Source: Artemisia argyi (taxonomy: Eukaryota; Streptophyta; Magnoliopsida; Asterales; Asteraceae). Taken from it: a stretch of DNA of 64,000 bases. The notes under the pieces were generated by a model that searched no databases, was not told the DNA's origin, and saw only the letters and a program-made list of their open reading frames with translations. Of the stretch, positions 48,001 to 58,192 are shown piece by piece; position 1 is the stretch's first letter; each line of letters opens with the position of its first letter. A program made the position numbers and the translations under genes. The DNA is taken from positions 301,893,357 through 301,957,356 of the forward strand of contig CM060709.1 in assembly GCA_030686995.1 (NCBI GenBank), read 5' to 3'.

Positions 48001-50151
48001 GGACAGAGGCTGCCGAAGAAGCTTTTCAGGAAATGAAGAAGATAATTCTGGAACTACCCTGCCTCACGACACCAAAACCGAAAGAGGATATGTATTTATA
48101 CCTGTCGGCTGCCGAAGAGGCAATCAGTGGGGTCATGCTGGTAGAAAGAAAAGGACGACAGATTCCAGTGCACTATGTGAGCAGGACGTTACACGAAGCC
48201 GAAAAGAGGTATGCTCCGGTAGAGAAATTGGCCCTAGCTCTATTACACCTGTCCAGAAGACTGAGACGATACTTCGAAGCTCACCCTGTCAAGGTCATAA
48301 CGGACCAACCTATCAAACAGGTATTAAGCAAGGCAGAGGCATCCGGACGTCTCGCCAAATACACCGTAGAGCTCGGAGCCTATAATATCACCTACATACC
48401 GCGAAATGCAGTCAAAGGGCAGGTCCTAGCGGATTTCATCAACGAAATTCCCATTGGTGCTTCTGAAGGAGATCCGAAAAGAAGGGGTAAGGAGATATAT
48501 GATGTCTCCTAAACCGAAGAATGGATACTCTACACTTACGCCCTCCGGTTAAATTTCGACACTACTAATAACGGTGCAAAATACGAAGCATTATTAGCCG
48601 GATTGACAATTGCAAGAAGCATGCACATAAAAGCATTGGACGTACGGGTGGACTCAAATTTAGTGGCAAGCCAGATTAATGGAGACTTTACGGCGTACAC
48701 GGAGAGTATGACGAAATACCTTACCAAAGCCAAAGAGCACATCGCCTGTTTCGAACGTTTCACAATAAAAAACATCCCAAGAACCCATAACCAAAAAGCT
48801 GACATACTAAGTAAACTTGCGTCCGTAGCATTCGATCATCTAACGAAAGAAATCCTGGTAGAAGTACTAGAAAAGCCATCTACTGAGGAGAAACTAATCA
48901 ATGCAATAGTGGAAGAGGAGGAAGAAAACTGGATGTCACCTATCCTCCGATGCTTAAAAGAAGGGATCTGGCCGGAAGATCAGAACGAGGCTCGGGCCCT
49001 CCGAATGAAAATAAGCCACTACACCCTACTGGACGATGTACTGTTCAAAAAGTCATACTTAGGCCTAATGTTACAATGCGTGGGACCCTTTCAAGCCAAT
49101 TATATCATCAGGGAATTACACGAAGGGGCATGCGGAATGCACTCCGGACCACGATCCGTAGTGGCCATGCTCATGCGGAAAGGTTATTATTGGCCAACCA
49201 TGCACCGTGACACTAGGGAATTGATTCAGAGGTGCGATTCATGCCAAATACACGCTCCGGTTCCCAAGTTGCCAAAAACAACACTGATCTCCGTCATGGC
49301 ACCATGGCCCTTCTATCAGTGGGCGATGGACATCTTGGGACCTTTGCCCGAAGCTCCAGGAAATGTCAAATATGTAATTGTTGCAATAGACTACTTCACT
49401 AAGTGGATGGAGGCAAAGCCGTTGGCCAAGACCACCGGAAAGGAAGTAAAAAAATTCGTGTGGGATAACATTGTATGTCGATTCGGATTACCCAAGATAA
49501 TTGTTACGGATAATGGAAGCAACTTCATAGGCGACCCCTTCAAGAGTTGGTGTGAAAGATTGAACATCACTCAGATTAACACAGCCGTTGCGCATCCTCA
49601 GGCCAACGGGTTGGTAGAAAGAGCCAATAGAAGTTTAATGAAAGGATTCAAGTCGCGGCTAGGACGAGAAAGAGCCGGATGGGTCGATGAACTACCCAAC
49701 ATACTTTGGGCCTTTCGCACCACTTTGAAAACCAACAACGGTGAAACGCCTTTCAGCCTAACCTACGGAAGCGAGGCCGTCATCCCGGCTGAAATTGGCA
49801 TGCCCACCTTCCGGAACATGATGGCCAATATGGAAAACAACGACGACGAAATCAACCTTAACTTAAATTTGCTGGAAGAACGGAGAGAAATGGCAGCAAT
49901 AAGGGAAGCAAAGTACAAAAAGAAGGTGGAGCAGTATTATAACCGAAGGGTACGACCTGAAACATTTAAAGTTGGAGAATTTGTATACCGAAGAAACGAA
50001 GCTAGCAGGATGGAGGATCAAGGAAAATTGGGAAGGTCCATATCGGATAATAGAGGCTTATCAACACGGTACCTACAAACTTCAAACCATGAAAGACGTA
50101 GAGGTACCTAGGACATGGCACGCCGTCAACTTAAAGAAATGTTTTATGTAA
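45032..50151 (+). pseudogene. Tat gag-pol polyprotein, broken
   Basis: Gag starts MTGPTPTTPEG (45032). The frame shifts at an A9 run near 45240 and again near 45580, then stays in one frame to about 50020. Landmarks: knuckle CDYHGEKGHLTNDC (near 46205), protease VYVDQGASVEV (46540), RT with CFLDAYKGYHQ and YVDDMVIKS, RT-linked RNase H, second RNase H remnant (48520-48850), integrase with H-H-C-C (ELHEGACGMH ... CDSCQ) and MDILGP, VTDNGSNF and NGLVERANR for the DDE triad. Lesions: TAG 47412-47414, TAG 47589-47591, TAA 48510-48512. An in-frame loss joins ILYT to YALRLNF and removes the TDGAS catalytic Asp of the second RNase H. A deletion of about 11 bp near 50030 shifts the last 40 codons, which end at 50151. 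Confidence 0.9.
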
Positions 50152-50269
50152 TCGGAAGTATCCGAAAGATCCATTGTAAGGCTCATAAGCCACTTCTTTT
50201 TTCTCTAATAAAGCTCACTTACGATTATTCAAGTGATATTATTGTTCAAACACATCGAAATGTCTCACT

Positions 50270-50880
50270 AAGGCCAAGTGCCTTCCGGCATAAATTGCCC
50301 CTAACGGCCAAGAGCCAAAATTTTTAAGGCCAAGTGCCTTCCGGCATAAATTGCCCCTAACGGCCAAGAGCCAAATTTTTTTAAGGCCAAGTGCCTTCCG
50401 ACATAAATTGCCCCTAACGGCCAAGAGCCAAAATTTTTAAGGCCAAGTGCCTTCCGGTATAAATTGCCCCTAACGGCCAAGAGCCAAATTTTTTTTAAGG
50501 CCAAGTGCCTTTCGACATAAATTGCCCCTGACGGCCAATAGCCAAAATGTTTTAAGGCCAAGTGCCTTCCGGCATAAATTACCCCTAACGGCCAAGAGCC
50601 AAAATTTTTTAAGGCCAAATGCCTTCCGGCATAAATTGCCCCTAACGGCCAAGAGCCAAAACTTTTTAAGGCCAAGTGCCTTCCGGCATAAGTCGCCCCT
50701 AACGGCCAAGAGCCAAAAACTTTTAAGACCAGGTGCCTTCCGGCGTAAAATGCCCCTAATGGCCAAAAGCCAAAAGTTTGGCAAGGCCTAGCACCCATCG
50801 GCACAAATCGCCCCTAACGGCCGAAGGCCACAAAGTTTATAAAGACAAATGCCTATCGACGTAGCGACTCAAACAGTTAA
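50270..50880. repeat. tandem array, 56-58-bp unit, about 10.5 copies
   Basis: Unit starts at 50270, 50326, 50383, 50439, 50497, 50554, 50611, 50668, 50725, 50783 and 50841. Core words are AAGGCCAAGTGCCTTCCGGC and CCCCTAACGGCCAAGAGCC, each containing a small inverted repeat (AAGGC/GCCTT; GGC/GCC). The last three copies are the most diverged. The repeat lacks stops in some minus-strand frames, giving spurious open frames. It lies between pol and the antisense gene. Confidence 0.95.
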
Positions 50881-51089
50881 AAGTCACAACGTCATAACAT
50901 GATATGGTCGAAAGAAGCTAATAATGATTTCAAAATATAACATCAAGATATAAATAAGCACGGTTAAAAGAGAAACAAAATGATATGTATATTCATATAA
51001 TCCGAAAGAGGCACGAAGGCCATTACATAATAGTGTTCCAGAAAGGACCTATAAGGTCTTACAAAGCAAAAGTCTGGATCAACATCTTT

Positions 51090-51126
<37 letters not shown>

Positions 51127-51384
51127 ATCTACAATATCCGGACATCCATTAGCCTCCGGATATGCCGCACCACCACCTGGAAATGCATCAACATGGAACA
51201 ATGTTTGAATAAGCTTTACAAGGAACCCACAATACCGGAATCCATAGTCAAAATGGAGGCATTCGGGTCCCAACGTACACCAAATCAGAAAAAGGGGGAA
51301 TTGATAAAAGCTCCACATAAAGTCCGAAATGCCTTAATCCATGATCAAAATGGAGGCACTCAAACCTTAAAACAACCAACATCC
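50881..51384. other. spacer after the tandem array
   Basis: Contains a 35-base poly(A) (51091-51125). It should hold the 3' end of the antisense transcript; two copies of an 'AAAATGGAGGCA(T/C)TC' phrase occur at 51250 and 51347. No gene. Confidence 0.5.
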
Positions 51385-53896
51385 TCAAGTGAGGGCAGAA
51401 ATGTCATCATCTTGCTGTTCCGGGTTTTCAGAAGAAGGCTTCTCTCCGGCATTAGCAGCAGAGCCTGAGGCAGTTTCATCCATAGCACCGGAAGATGAAG
51501 GAGCAGGATCCGGAAACATGGCGATAAGCTCATTAAAAGATCTGTAGATAGTCTTGTGGATCTTTTGCACATAGGGATACTCCTGGGTAACAGCTTGGTC
51601 ATACAAAGCCTGATACTTTCCATCGGCTTCCATATCCAGGTCATCCACCTCCTCCAGCACCTTGGCAGCATCCTCCGGCTTCAAACCCAAATTAGCCCCG
51701 TTTATAAGACCTGACTGATAAAACAGATTGAAGGGCCTAGCCAATGCTTCCTGGAATTCATGACTGCTCAAGAATCGATGAACAAATTCAGGAAGAAACT
51801 CGTTCACCACCTTGTTACAGTCAATCTCCACATTGCCGGAGGAAACCGCTAACCCTTCAAGCTCTTTCCGGAGCTCTTGAGTTGCCATCTCTTCATCACT
51901 CAGTAACAACCTAGTCTTAGCCAACTTAGCCTCCAAGGTTTTGATCTGTTCGGCTTGACCGCTGGAAACTTGCCTCCACTCCTCCTTCTCCTTCTCCAGA
52001 TCAGCAATCCTCCCAGACAAACCCTACTCTTTGGATGAACACCCAGCATGTTCAGATCTTAATCTCTGCAGCTCCTCCGTCTCACTCGAGGCACATTTAG
52101 CATGCTCAACTTTCAACTTCTCCAGCTCACCCTTGACCGCTTGAAATTTCTTGAGACCATTTTTGGCCTTGCGGTCACAATCCTTGTGTGCCGCAATGGC
52201 TTTTCCACGCTCCTCCACAGTGTTTTCGAAGCGATATAAGAGATCTGCTTGGGCAGTTGCACTTTTGGCCAGCAACAACCAAGAACGGTTAGTAGCTTCG
52301 GCATCATCATGAGCATCTATATATTTCTCCTCCCCGGGAGTGGCCAGGTGAATCATCATGTCACGACAAACGGCAGAAGTGTTCATCCGGGTCCCTCTTT
52401 TCACTGACCACTCCGGAACAAATGCCTCATCGGAAGAATCTCCCTCAATATCCACATCGGCCTCAACACCCTCCGTCTCTTTACTCTGCCCAGATGCAAC
52501 ACCTTTCGACTTGCCTGATAACAAAAAAAAGGACGCTTAATTTTTCATGAACATATACGCAAGAAATAATAATGAGGGAAAACCCTAAACTTACCACCCC
52601 CGGCATCAATCCTCTGGTCACTACCTCCTTCCCCATCCACAGAAGGACGCCTTTGTGGCGGAATAGATCGAATGGGAGATGGGTTAGGAATAACTTCTGA
52701 AGAGTCTAGATCAAGAACAGGGGATTGATCAGAAGTCCGGTTCCTCTTAAAAAGACGGGAAGAAATATCATCCCCAGATCTCTTCGACGATCCGGATGGA
52801 TTGCCGACACCTCCAGCTGGTGGCTTTTTGGACCCCATCCGGGCCATCTGTTCCTTCTTCTTGTCCTTGGCAGCAAGGACCTTGTCGTCAGGAACTTCAA
52901 CCCTTAAGAGGTCATCAGTCTTTTCGGGAATGGGAACATTGGCAGCCAAGGGCTGAGTCAAGTGAAGCTCCACACCTTGGCCCTCACGGAGCTTATCCCC
53001 CTTCACAACATTAACATTACTTCGGAGGGGAGGTTTCTTCAAATATTCAGCCATAGTAACACCTGCGTATAAATAAACCCGATGGTAAGAAAACGAAAGG
53101 TCATCCATATGCACAATAATAACATAAGCATAACAAGACAAAGGGCTATACCCCTTCCCTCCTCATCTCTCAAAGCAGCACGATAACCAGGATACTTCCA
53201 ATAAGAAGACATTCCCAACATATACAGAAAATCATGTAGAACTTGGAAAGGCTCGATAATGCATTCAGCCAACTTGTCAGCATGGACCGGATTAAACTCA
53301 CCCTTCGGAAACGGATCCGAGACATCTGAATCATGATGCCTCCAGGGCATGGCGAATGGAATCGCGCGTCTGTCAATTAAAAAGAACTCCTCCTTCCAAC
53401 CTTTCAAACTGGACGGAAAATCACCAAAACAAACCCTCCTATTGTTACCCGTCCGTTTCTCAAACTAGAACCAACAACCTTGCTTACTCAACTTATAAAA
53501 TACCCAGAACAAAGGAGTGGTTGGAGGAATATGCATACTTCGGCAGTACACCTCAAAGAGGGTCACACGATGCAAGCCGAGGGGAACTAATTGGGAGATA
53601 TGTACCTTGAAATATTGAATAACCCCCAAAAGAAAAGTAGAAAAAGGAATGTTTAAACCTCCCTCAAAGAAATACTCAACATAGAGACCAATAGCATCTG
53701 CCGGAAGACGATCCATTGTCATGCCGTCCGGTGAAACCCTCGGATGAAGATCCGACGGTATTCCAAAAGCATCCGCCAGATAAACCACATCCGACGGACG
53801 TGTTTTGGAAAACCGCCGTTGGATGTCTTGCTTAATGGACATACCGTCCACGCTGGTCACATCCTCCGGATCCGCGGACATAGAAGATTCCGACAT
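51385..53896 (-). pseudogene. antisense three-exon gene of the Tat element (780 codons, two TAG stops)
   Basis: Exons: 53896-53152, 53062-52595, 52514-51385, with consensus GT-AG introns of 89 and 80 bp; phases join to 2343 nt. Exon 1 (from MSESSMSADPED) carries the conserved plant 'putative gypsy-type transposon' domain: VYLADAFGIPSDLHPRVS, IGLYVEYFFEGGLNIPF, PLGLHRVTLFEVYCRSM. A Trp/Pro-rich stretch DAMPW-like (IPFAMPWRHHDSD) follows. Exon 2 is basic and low-complexity (KDKKKEQMARMGSKKP, Ser/Pro tract). Exon 3 is a long coiled-coil-like Glu/Lys/Leu region ending in an acidic tail (ENPEQQDDDISALT). In-frame TAG codons at 53465-53467 and 52024-52026 are the only breaks. An alternative start is 53986. 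Function of this family is not known; transcription opposite to pol suggests a promoter in or near the 3' LTR. Confidence 0.8.
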
Positions 53897-53986
53897 AATA
53901 AAGACGAACGGAGGGAAGGTATAGCCAAATAAAAATATTAGATGTGAGCACGCACCTCTTACAAACGCAACAGCAAAAATACGCAT

Positions 53987-54355
53987 GGGGATAAATCATT
54001 CGGACAAAGTCGTTCGGAAAGGCAGAGAGAAGTGTGTCAGAGAAATTACAGTGGTAAAAAAATGAGAAGTGAGCTATTTATAGGCTAAAGGAATGGGCGC
54101 GAAACGGTACCTCACACGTAGGGCTTACGTGTTGCGATTCCAGCCAAAGGATGCAAAGACACACATACGTGTCCTAATCTAAAGGGCCCAGTAAAAATGA
54201 CGGCTCTCCTTAAAACGACACATTAATTACCTTTGGCACATTATACATGACGCTAATGCGTCAAAAAAGCATCATACCCTCCGGAAAACTACAAAAAACA
54301 AATACTCTTAGTATCACACCATTGGCAAAACCAATACTATGATACTGGGGGGACA
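53987..54355. other. region between antisense start and 3' LTR
   Basis: Should contain the antisense promoter: TATTTATAG on the plus strand near 54075 reads CTATAAATA on the minus strand, a TATA box about 180 bp upstream of the antisense ATG. The sense-strand polypurine tract CTGGGGGGACA lies at 54345-54355. Confidence 0.5.
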
Positions 54356-54899
54356 TGTTGGCGTATGTACCCTCCGGACTAAAACCGGAAGGCTCGAACC
54401 GGGAGACGAACGGAACAGAATGATAGGACAAAGCCAACGCAGGACAATTTCCGGAGGACCTCATACGTCCAGAACAATAGACACTCCGGACAAACGGTTG
54501 TCTAGAGAGTTAAAGTAAATCAAAGTACAAACAAGTACATAAGTACTCGTTAAAGGAACATAAGCAAGTAACCATTAAGGAATAAGTACCAATCGACCTC
54601 GTACTTCGCCAAGTTTAGTCTATAAATAGAGAAGAAATCATCAAGGTTAAACAACTCTCTCTCACTCTTAAAAACTTCATTCACTCTTATACTTTCTCTC
54701 TCTAAGAATACATACTTACTCTCACGCCGGAGGTTGGTCCTGGGAAACACTCCCGGGGCGAGACTAACGGACGTATTTGTCTTGCAGATACCCGAAGGAA
54801 CCTTCATCAATCAAGAGATACCTCGAACCCGAAGGACCTTTCAAAGTCCGGAGGGCTCACCTCACTTGTCGAAGGTAAAAGCAAGATTTTACTTCAACA
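54356..54899 (+). repeat. 3' LTR of the Tat element, 544 bp
   Basis: Starts TGTTGGCGTATGTACCCTCC after the polypurine tract and ends TTCAACA. TATA box TATAAATA at 54621-54628. Confidence 0.9.
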
Positions 54900-55244
54900 T
54901 TAACATGATGGTGGAGTGAGATGATTGTTTTTAGCACTTGTGTAAAAGGTGAATTTTGTTACTACCTATTTAAATTGTGTTTGTGTTAGAATGCAATTTT
55001 AAATGAAATGGGTTTGTGTATTATATTTATAGTTATCAATTTTAAATGAATGGTTTTGTTGGAGGTTATATCAGATTCAAGGTTGTATTAGTTTCATGTT
55101 TCTCTTTAAAGAATTGTGTTTGGATTTGATGTTTTGTTCTTCACGATGAAATAAGTTTGTAATAGATATTTTGTTTTTGATGATGAAATCGATTTGTATA
55201 AATGATGATAATGAGCTTGGTAACGATATGATTTTTGGATCTTT

Positions 55245-55276
<32 letters not shown>

Positions 55277-55645
55277 TTTTTTTTTGATCATAATGAGTTT
55301 TGGTAAAGAATTTTTGATTTTTGGATTTTTTTTTGTTCCTGGTTATGATAGACTTTTGGTAAAGATGATATGATGAGGGATGAAGATCATCTATAAAGAA
55401 AGAAGATGAGGATGTACTAGAAAGAAGATGAAGTGTGAAATGACAAATATACCCTCACGTGGGTTTCATGTGGGTTGACTTAACGAGTGTTAGTGACGTC
55501 GTTAGAGGGAGGGACCAACGACGAATAACGTTTGCCAGTTAAGGACAAACGGCGCACTTTTTTCGGTCAAAGGACGAAAGGTTGCTGTCAACGTAAACCA
55601 CAAAGACGAACGACGTAATTTACTCTTATTTTAGAGAGAAAATTT

Positions 55646-55947
55646 GATCGTATGAAAGTAGAATAGCCAAAAAAAATAATAATAACTAAATAAATAATAA
55701 AAATAAATAAAAAAATCATCTCAAATTCTCAATGACCACTAGTATTTTTCAAATTAAATATAAAAAATATTTACAAAGAGGCATAGGTTTATTTTGGCAA
55801 ATAGTTTTTTTTCTTCTAGATAGTGGATCAAGCTTCAATTTTTTTATCTGTTTAAAGAATTTTCTCTTTGTTTAATTGCTTGTTCTCAAAACAAAGAATA
55901 TTCGGTTAAACAAATAGGCATTTTATAAGGCAAGTTTTGGCTAAACT
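55646..55947. other. AT-rich spacer, nothing recognised
   Basis: AT-rich sequence between the MULE and a decayed gypsy element. Confidence 0.5.
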
Positions 55948-57400
55948 GTGATGGGGACAAGATCGAAACGTGAAGCAAACATTCTCTACGGCGTAAAGGG
56001 ACTTGCATGCCTATGCCGTAGAGCTCTCAAATATATTTTTATTCGGGGCATAAGGTCTTTATGTCGTAGAGATATCGATTATATAATCTTTTATTATTTA
56101 TCTAATTCGTTTATCTACCTTTGGATTAGAGTTTACCAAATTCGCTTTCGCGTTCTGCGTCTATCTAGAGCTTGTTAGTATAATAGATGGTGACTGGTGT
56201 AGAAGATCCAAGAACCCATATTGTTTGTGGGGTACAGTTGACCGAAGACATGGATCATGAGATCAACGATCACACATCTAAATTCGTGAGTATGTACACT
56301 ATGCTTGAAGAGATCCGATCCGTGATTGTGAGTGGTGGTGGTAATCACTTAAATCATGAGGGTAACAATCATGGTAATCATAGATTCCGTTCTAACAAAG
56401 AGGGATTCTTTGAAAATCATGAGCGTTGCCAATCTCCTAAACAAGTTTGGAGACAAGACGATTTCGGATCTTTAGAGGGGGAAGGAGATGATGACTATGA
56501 AGTTGTTGCTCAAAAACCTAAATGACAGTTTAATGGTCCTAGGGTTTTAAATGGGAAGAATGAGGGTCGACATGGTTATCGGGATCGACAAAGGTATCGT
56601 GTTAAGGCTGAGATTCCTAATTTTCTTAGGAATCTTGAATTTGAAGTTGTGTTGGATTGGGTGTATGGGGTTGTTAAGTTCTCTAACATCATTGATGTTC
56701 CTTAAGAAGAGCAAGTCAAGATTGTAGCTTACAAGTAACGTGGAGGAGCTGGAGCTTGGTGGCAAAACGAGCAAGACAACCGTAGGAGATAAGGCAAGTA
56801 TCCAATAGACATATGGCCAAGGATGAAAAGAATGATCAAAGGTAGTTTTTACCCCCGGATGTTGAACAAATTTTATATCAATAATATCATACTTGTGTTC
56901 AAGGAAAAAGAACGGGGTGGAGTACAAGAGTGTCCTAACACGAAGTTGAATGCATATGTTGGGGAAAATCATGGAGGTGACACGGAGATTGATTTTGGAG
57001 ATGACTTGGAACATATTGATGAATGTGGTTAAGTTGAAGGCGAAGTTGTGAACTTGATGGTGGAAAGTACTTTGTGTGCAACAAAGATCGAAGACTATTT
57101 ACAAAGGAACAAGATTTTTGAAACTAAGTGTGCGATTGAAGACAACGTTTGCTCATTAATCATTGATGGAGGAAGTTGTGAAACCTAGTTTCCAAAGAGC
57201 TTGTGAAGGCGTGAAGTTACCAACCGAACAACTACTAATTTGTATAAGTTTGGTTGGATAAGAAAGGTCCCAAAGTGAAGGTGAATTAGGTTTGCAAAAT
57301 TCCAATTGCTGTTGGAAGATCTTATCTTGAAGAAAGCGTTTTTCTGCAACTAAACGTGGTCTTAATAAACTTTTTAGTGAAATGTGAATTGGAACATGTT
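55948..57400 (+). pseudogene. decayed Ty3/gypsy gag-protease relic
   Basis: 55980-56080 has a hairpin CTCTACGGC/GCCGTAGAG and TTAGTATAATAG just before MVTGVEDPR (56187). A degenerate gag follows: about 56560-56830 contains AEIPNFLRNLEFEVVLDWVY, EEQVKIVAYK, GGAGAWWQNEQDNRR and PIDIWPRMKRMIKG, a chromovirus-type capsid. After an internal deletion, 57125-57400 keeps the protease pocket LIIDGGSCET followed by YKFGWIRKVPKVKV. Several stops interrupt it. No RT, integrase or LTR is found. An approximately 40-bp phrase GAAGAAAGCG..TTTCTGCAACTAAAC is repeated 100 bp apart at 57336 and 57435. Confidence 0.75.
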
Positions 57401-58192
57401 TTTTGTTTTTCTAGTTCTCTTTATAAAAAAATGTGAAGAAAGCGGTTTTCTGCAACTAAACCTGATTTTAATTTATAAGGTGGCAAAATAAGCTTATTAA
57501 TATCTAAGAGGTCTATAAGCTTATCTCTGTAAGTTTTGTACACTTACCAACTCGAGCTTATAACTTATTTATGTTTATAAAAAATTTCAAAAACTTGATA
57601 CACTATAAAAGAAGCTAAACCAAACCTCCTAAGCATCACATACACGATTTCTGTCTTTTTCATTTACAAATCCAAACACATGCTTGATAAAGTTCATACC
57701 ACCCTGTATCAAGTATCAACTGTTATTTAAATTTTACTATTGTTATCTTAAAAATCTTGACACTTCATATTTTAAGTTTAATTATATCGACTTCAAATCA
57801 ATTGCACAATCAACTCTACCAAATACATATTGGTATGGTTTTTGGGAAACATTAAAACATACCGTAACAATGTCACATGGTTTTTTCAACACATTAAAAC
57901 ATAACGTAACAATGTCACAGGAAACGACAACAATTCTATTCGATTTACTTCCATTGATCTTGTTGTAACTTCATTGATGGATCATACTCTGATACCACTA
58001 GATCAAAAGGGTGTTGGTATGATGAGTATGATGAATAATATACGTATCTGCTAAAACTAGTAACCAATTGTGAAAGAATGATTCAAGTAAATGAAGGCAT
58101 AATTGATCGCTTTCAGTTTTAAAGGAATGTTTGATTCCTCATTAAATATACAGCCATACTGTAACACTATTTCATCTCATTCTCCTTGAACG
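57401..58192. other. 3' flank of PEX2 with a copia primer-site-like word
   Basis: Minus-strand TAGTGGTATCAGAGT at 57987-58001 matches the initiator-Met primer site of copia elements but no LTR or gene is attached. Two near-identical 'CATTAAAACATA(A/C)CGTAACAATG' phrases lie at 57850-57915. The PEX2 3' UTR should lie in the right part. Confidence 0.45.

Larger units (their letters stand above)
44454..54899 (+). mobile_element. Tat-type Ty3/gypsy retrotransposon with antisense gene, 10.4 kb, defective
   Basis: LTRs are at both ends, with the TTGGCGCTATCCGTGGGACC leader after the 5' LTR. Then follow gag-pol (45032-50151), a 56-58-bp tandem array (50270-50880), an antisense three-exon gene (53896-51385) and polypurine CTGGGGGGACA before the 3' LTR. 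Leader type, the CXXH knuckle, a second RNase H remnant and the antisense gene are features of the Tat group. The first 15 bp of the 5' LTR are missing. CTAAC (44446-44450) and TTAAC (54900-54904) could be an imperfect target duplication. Confidence 0.9.
43996..55645. mobile_element. long-TIR MULE (about 1.2 kb) interrupted by a 10.4-kb gypsy element
   Basis: An 11-bp direct repeat AGAGAAAATTT lies at 43996-44006 and 55635-55645. Inside it, 44030-44235 and the reverse complement of 55440-55620 align as long inverted repeats: shared words include TTTGACCGAA, GACAAACGTTAT/GGCAAACGTTAT, and TGAGGGTAT...TGTCATTTCAC. No transposase is encoded. The gypsy element occupies 44454-54899. The right arm contains an interrupted poly(T) at 55242-55285. 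Confidence 0.75.

Noticed and set aside
50301..50804. Open minus- and plus-strand frames with 'WPLGAIYAGRHLAL' repeats
   Set aside because: They are translations of the 56-58-bp tandem array; several frames are open at once because the unit lacks stops.
50270..50880. CRISPR array
   Set aside because: The whole unit is repeated without unique spacers, in a plant retrotransposon.
57987..58001. A copia element beginning at the TGGTATCAGAG word
   Set aside because: No LTR, gag or pol is attached on either side; kept only as a primer-site-like word.
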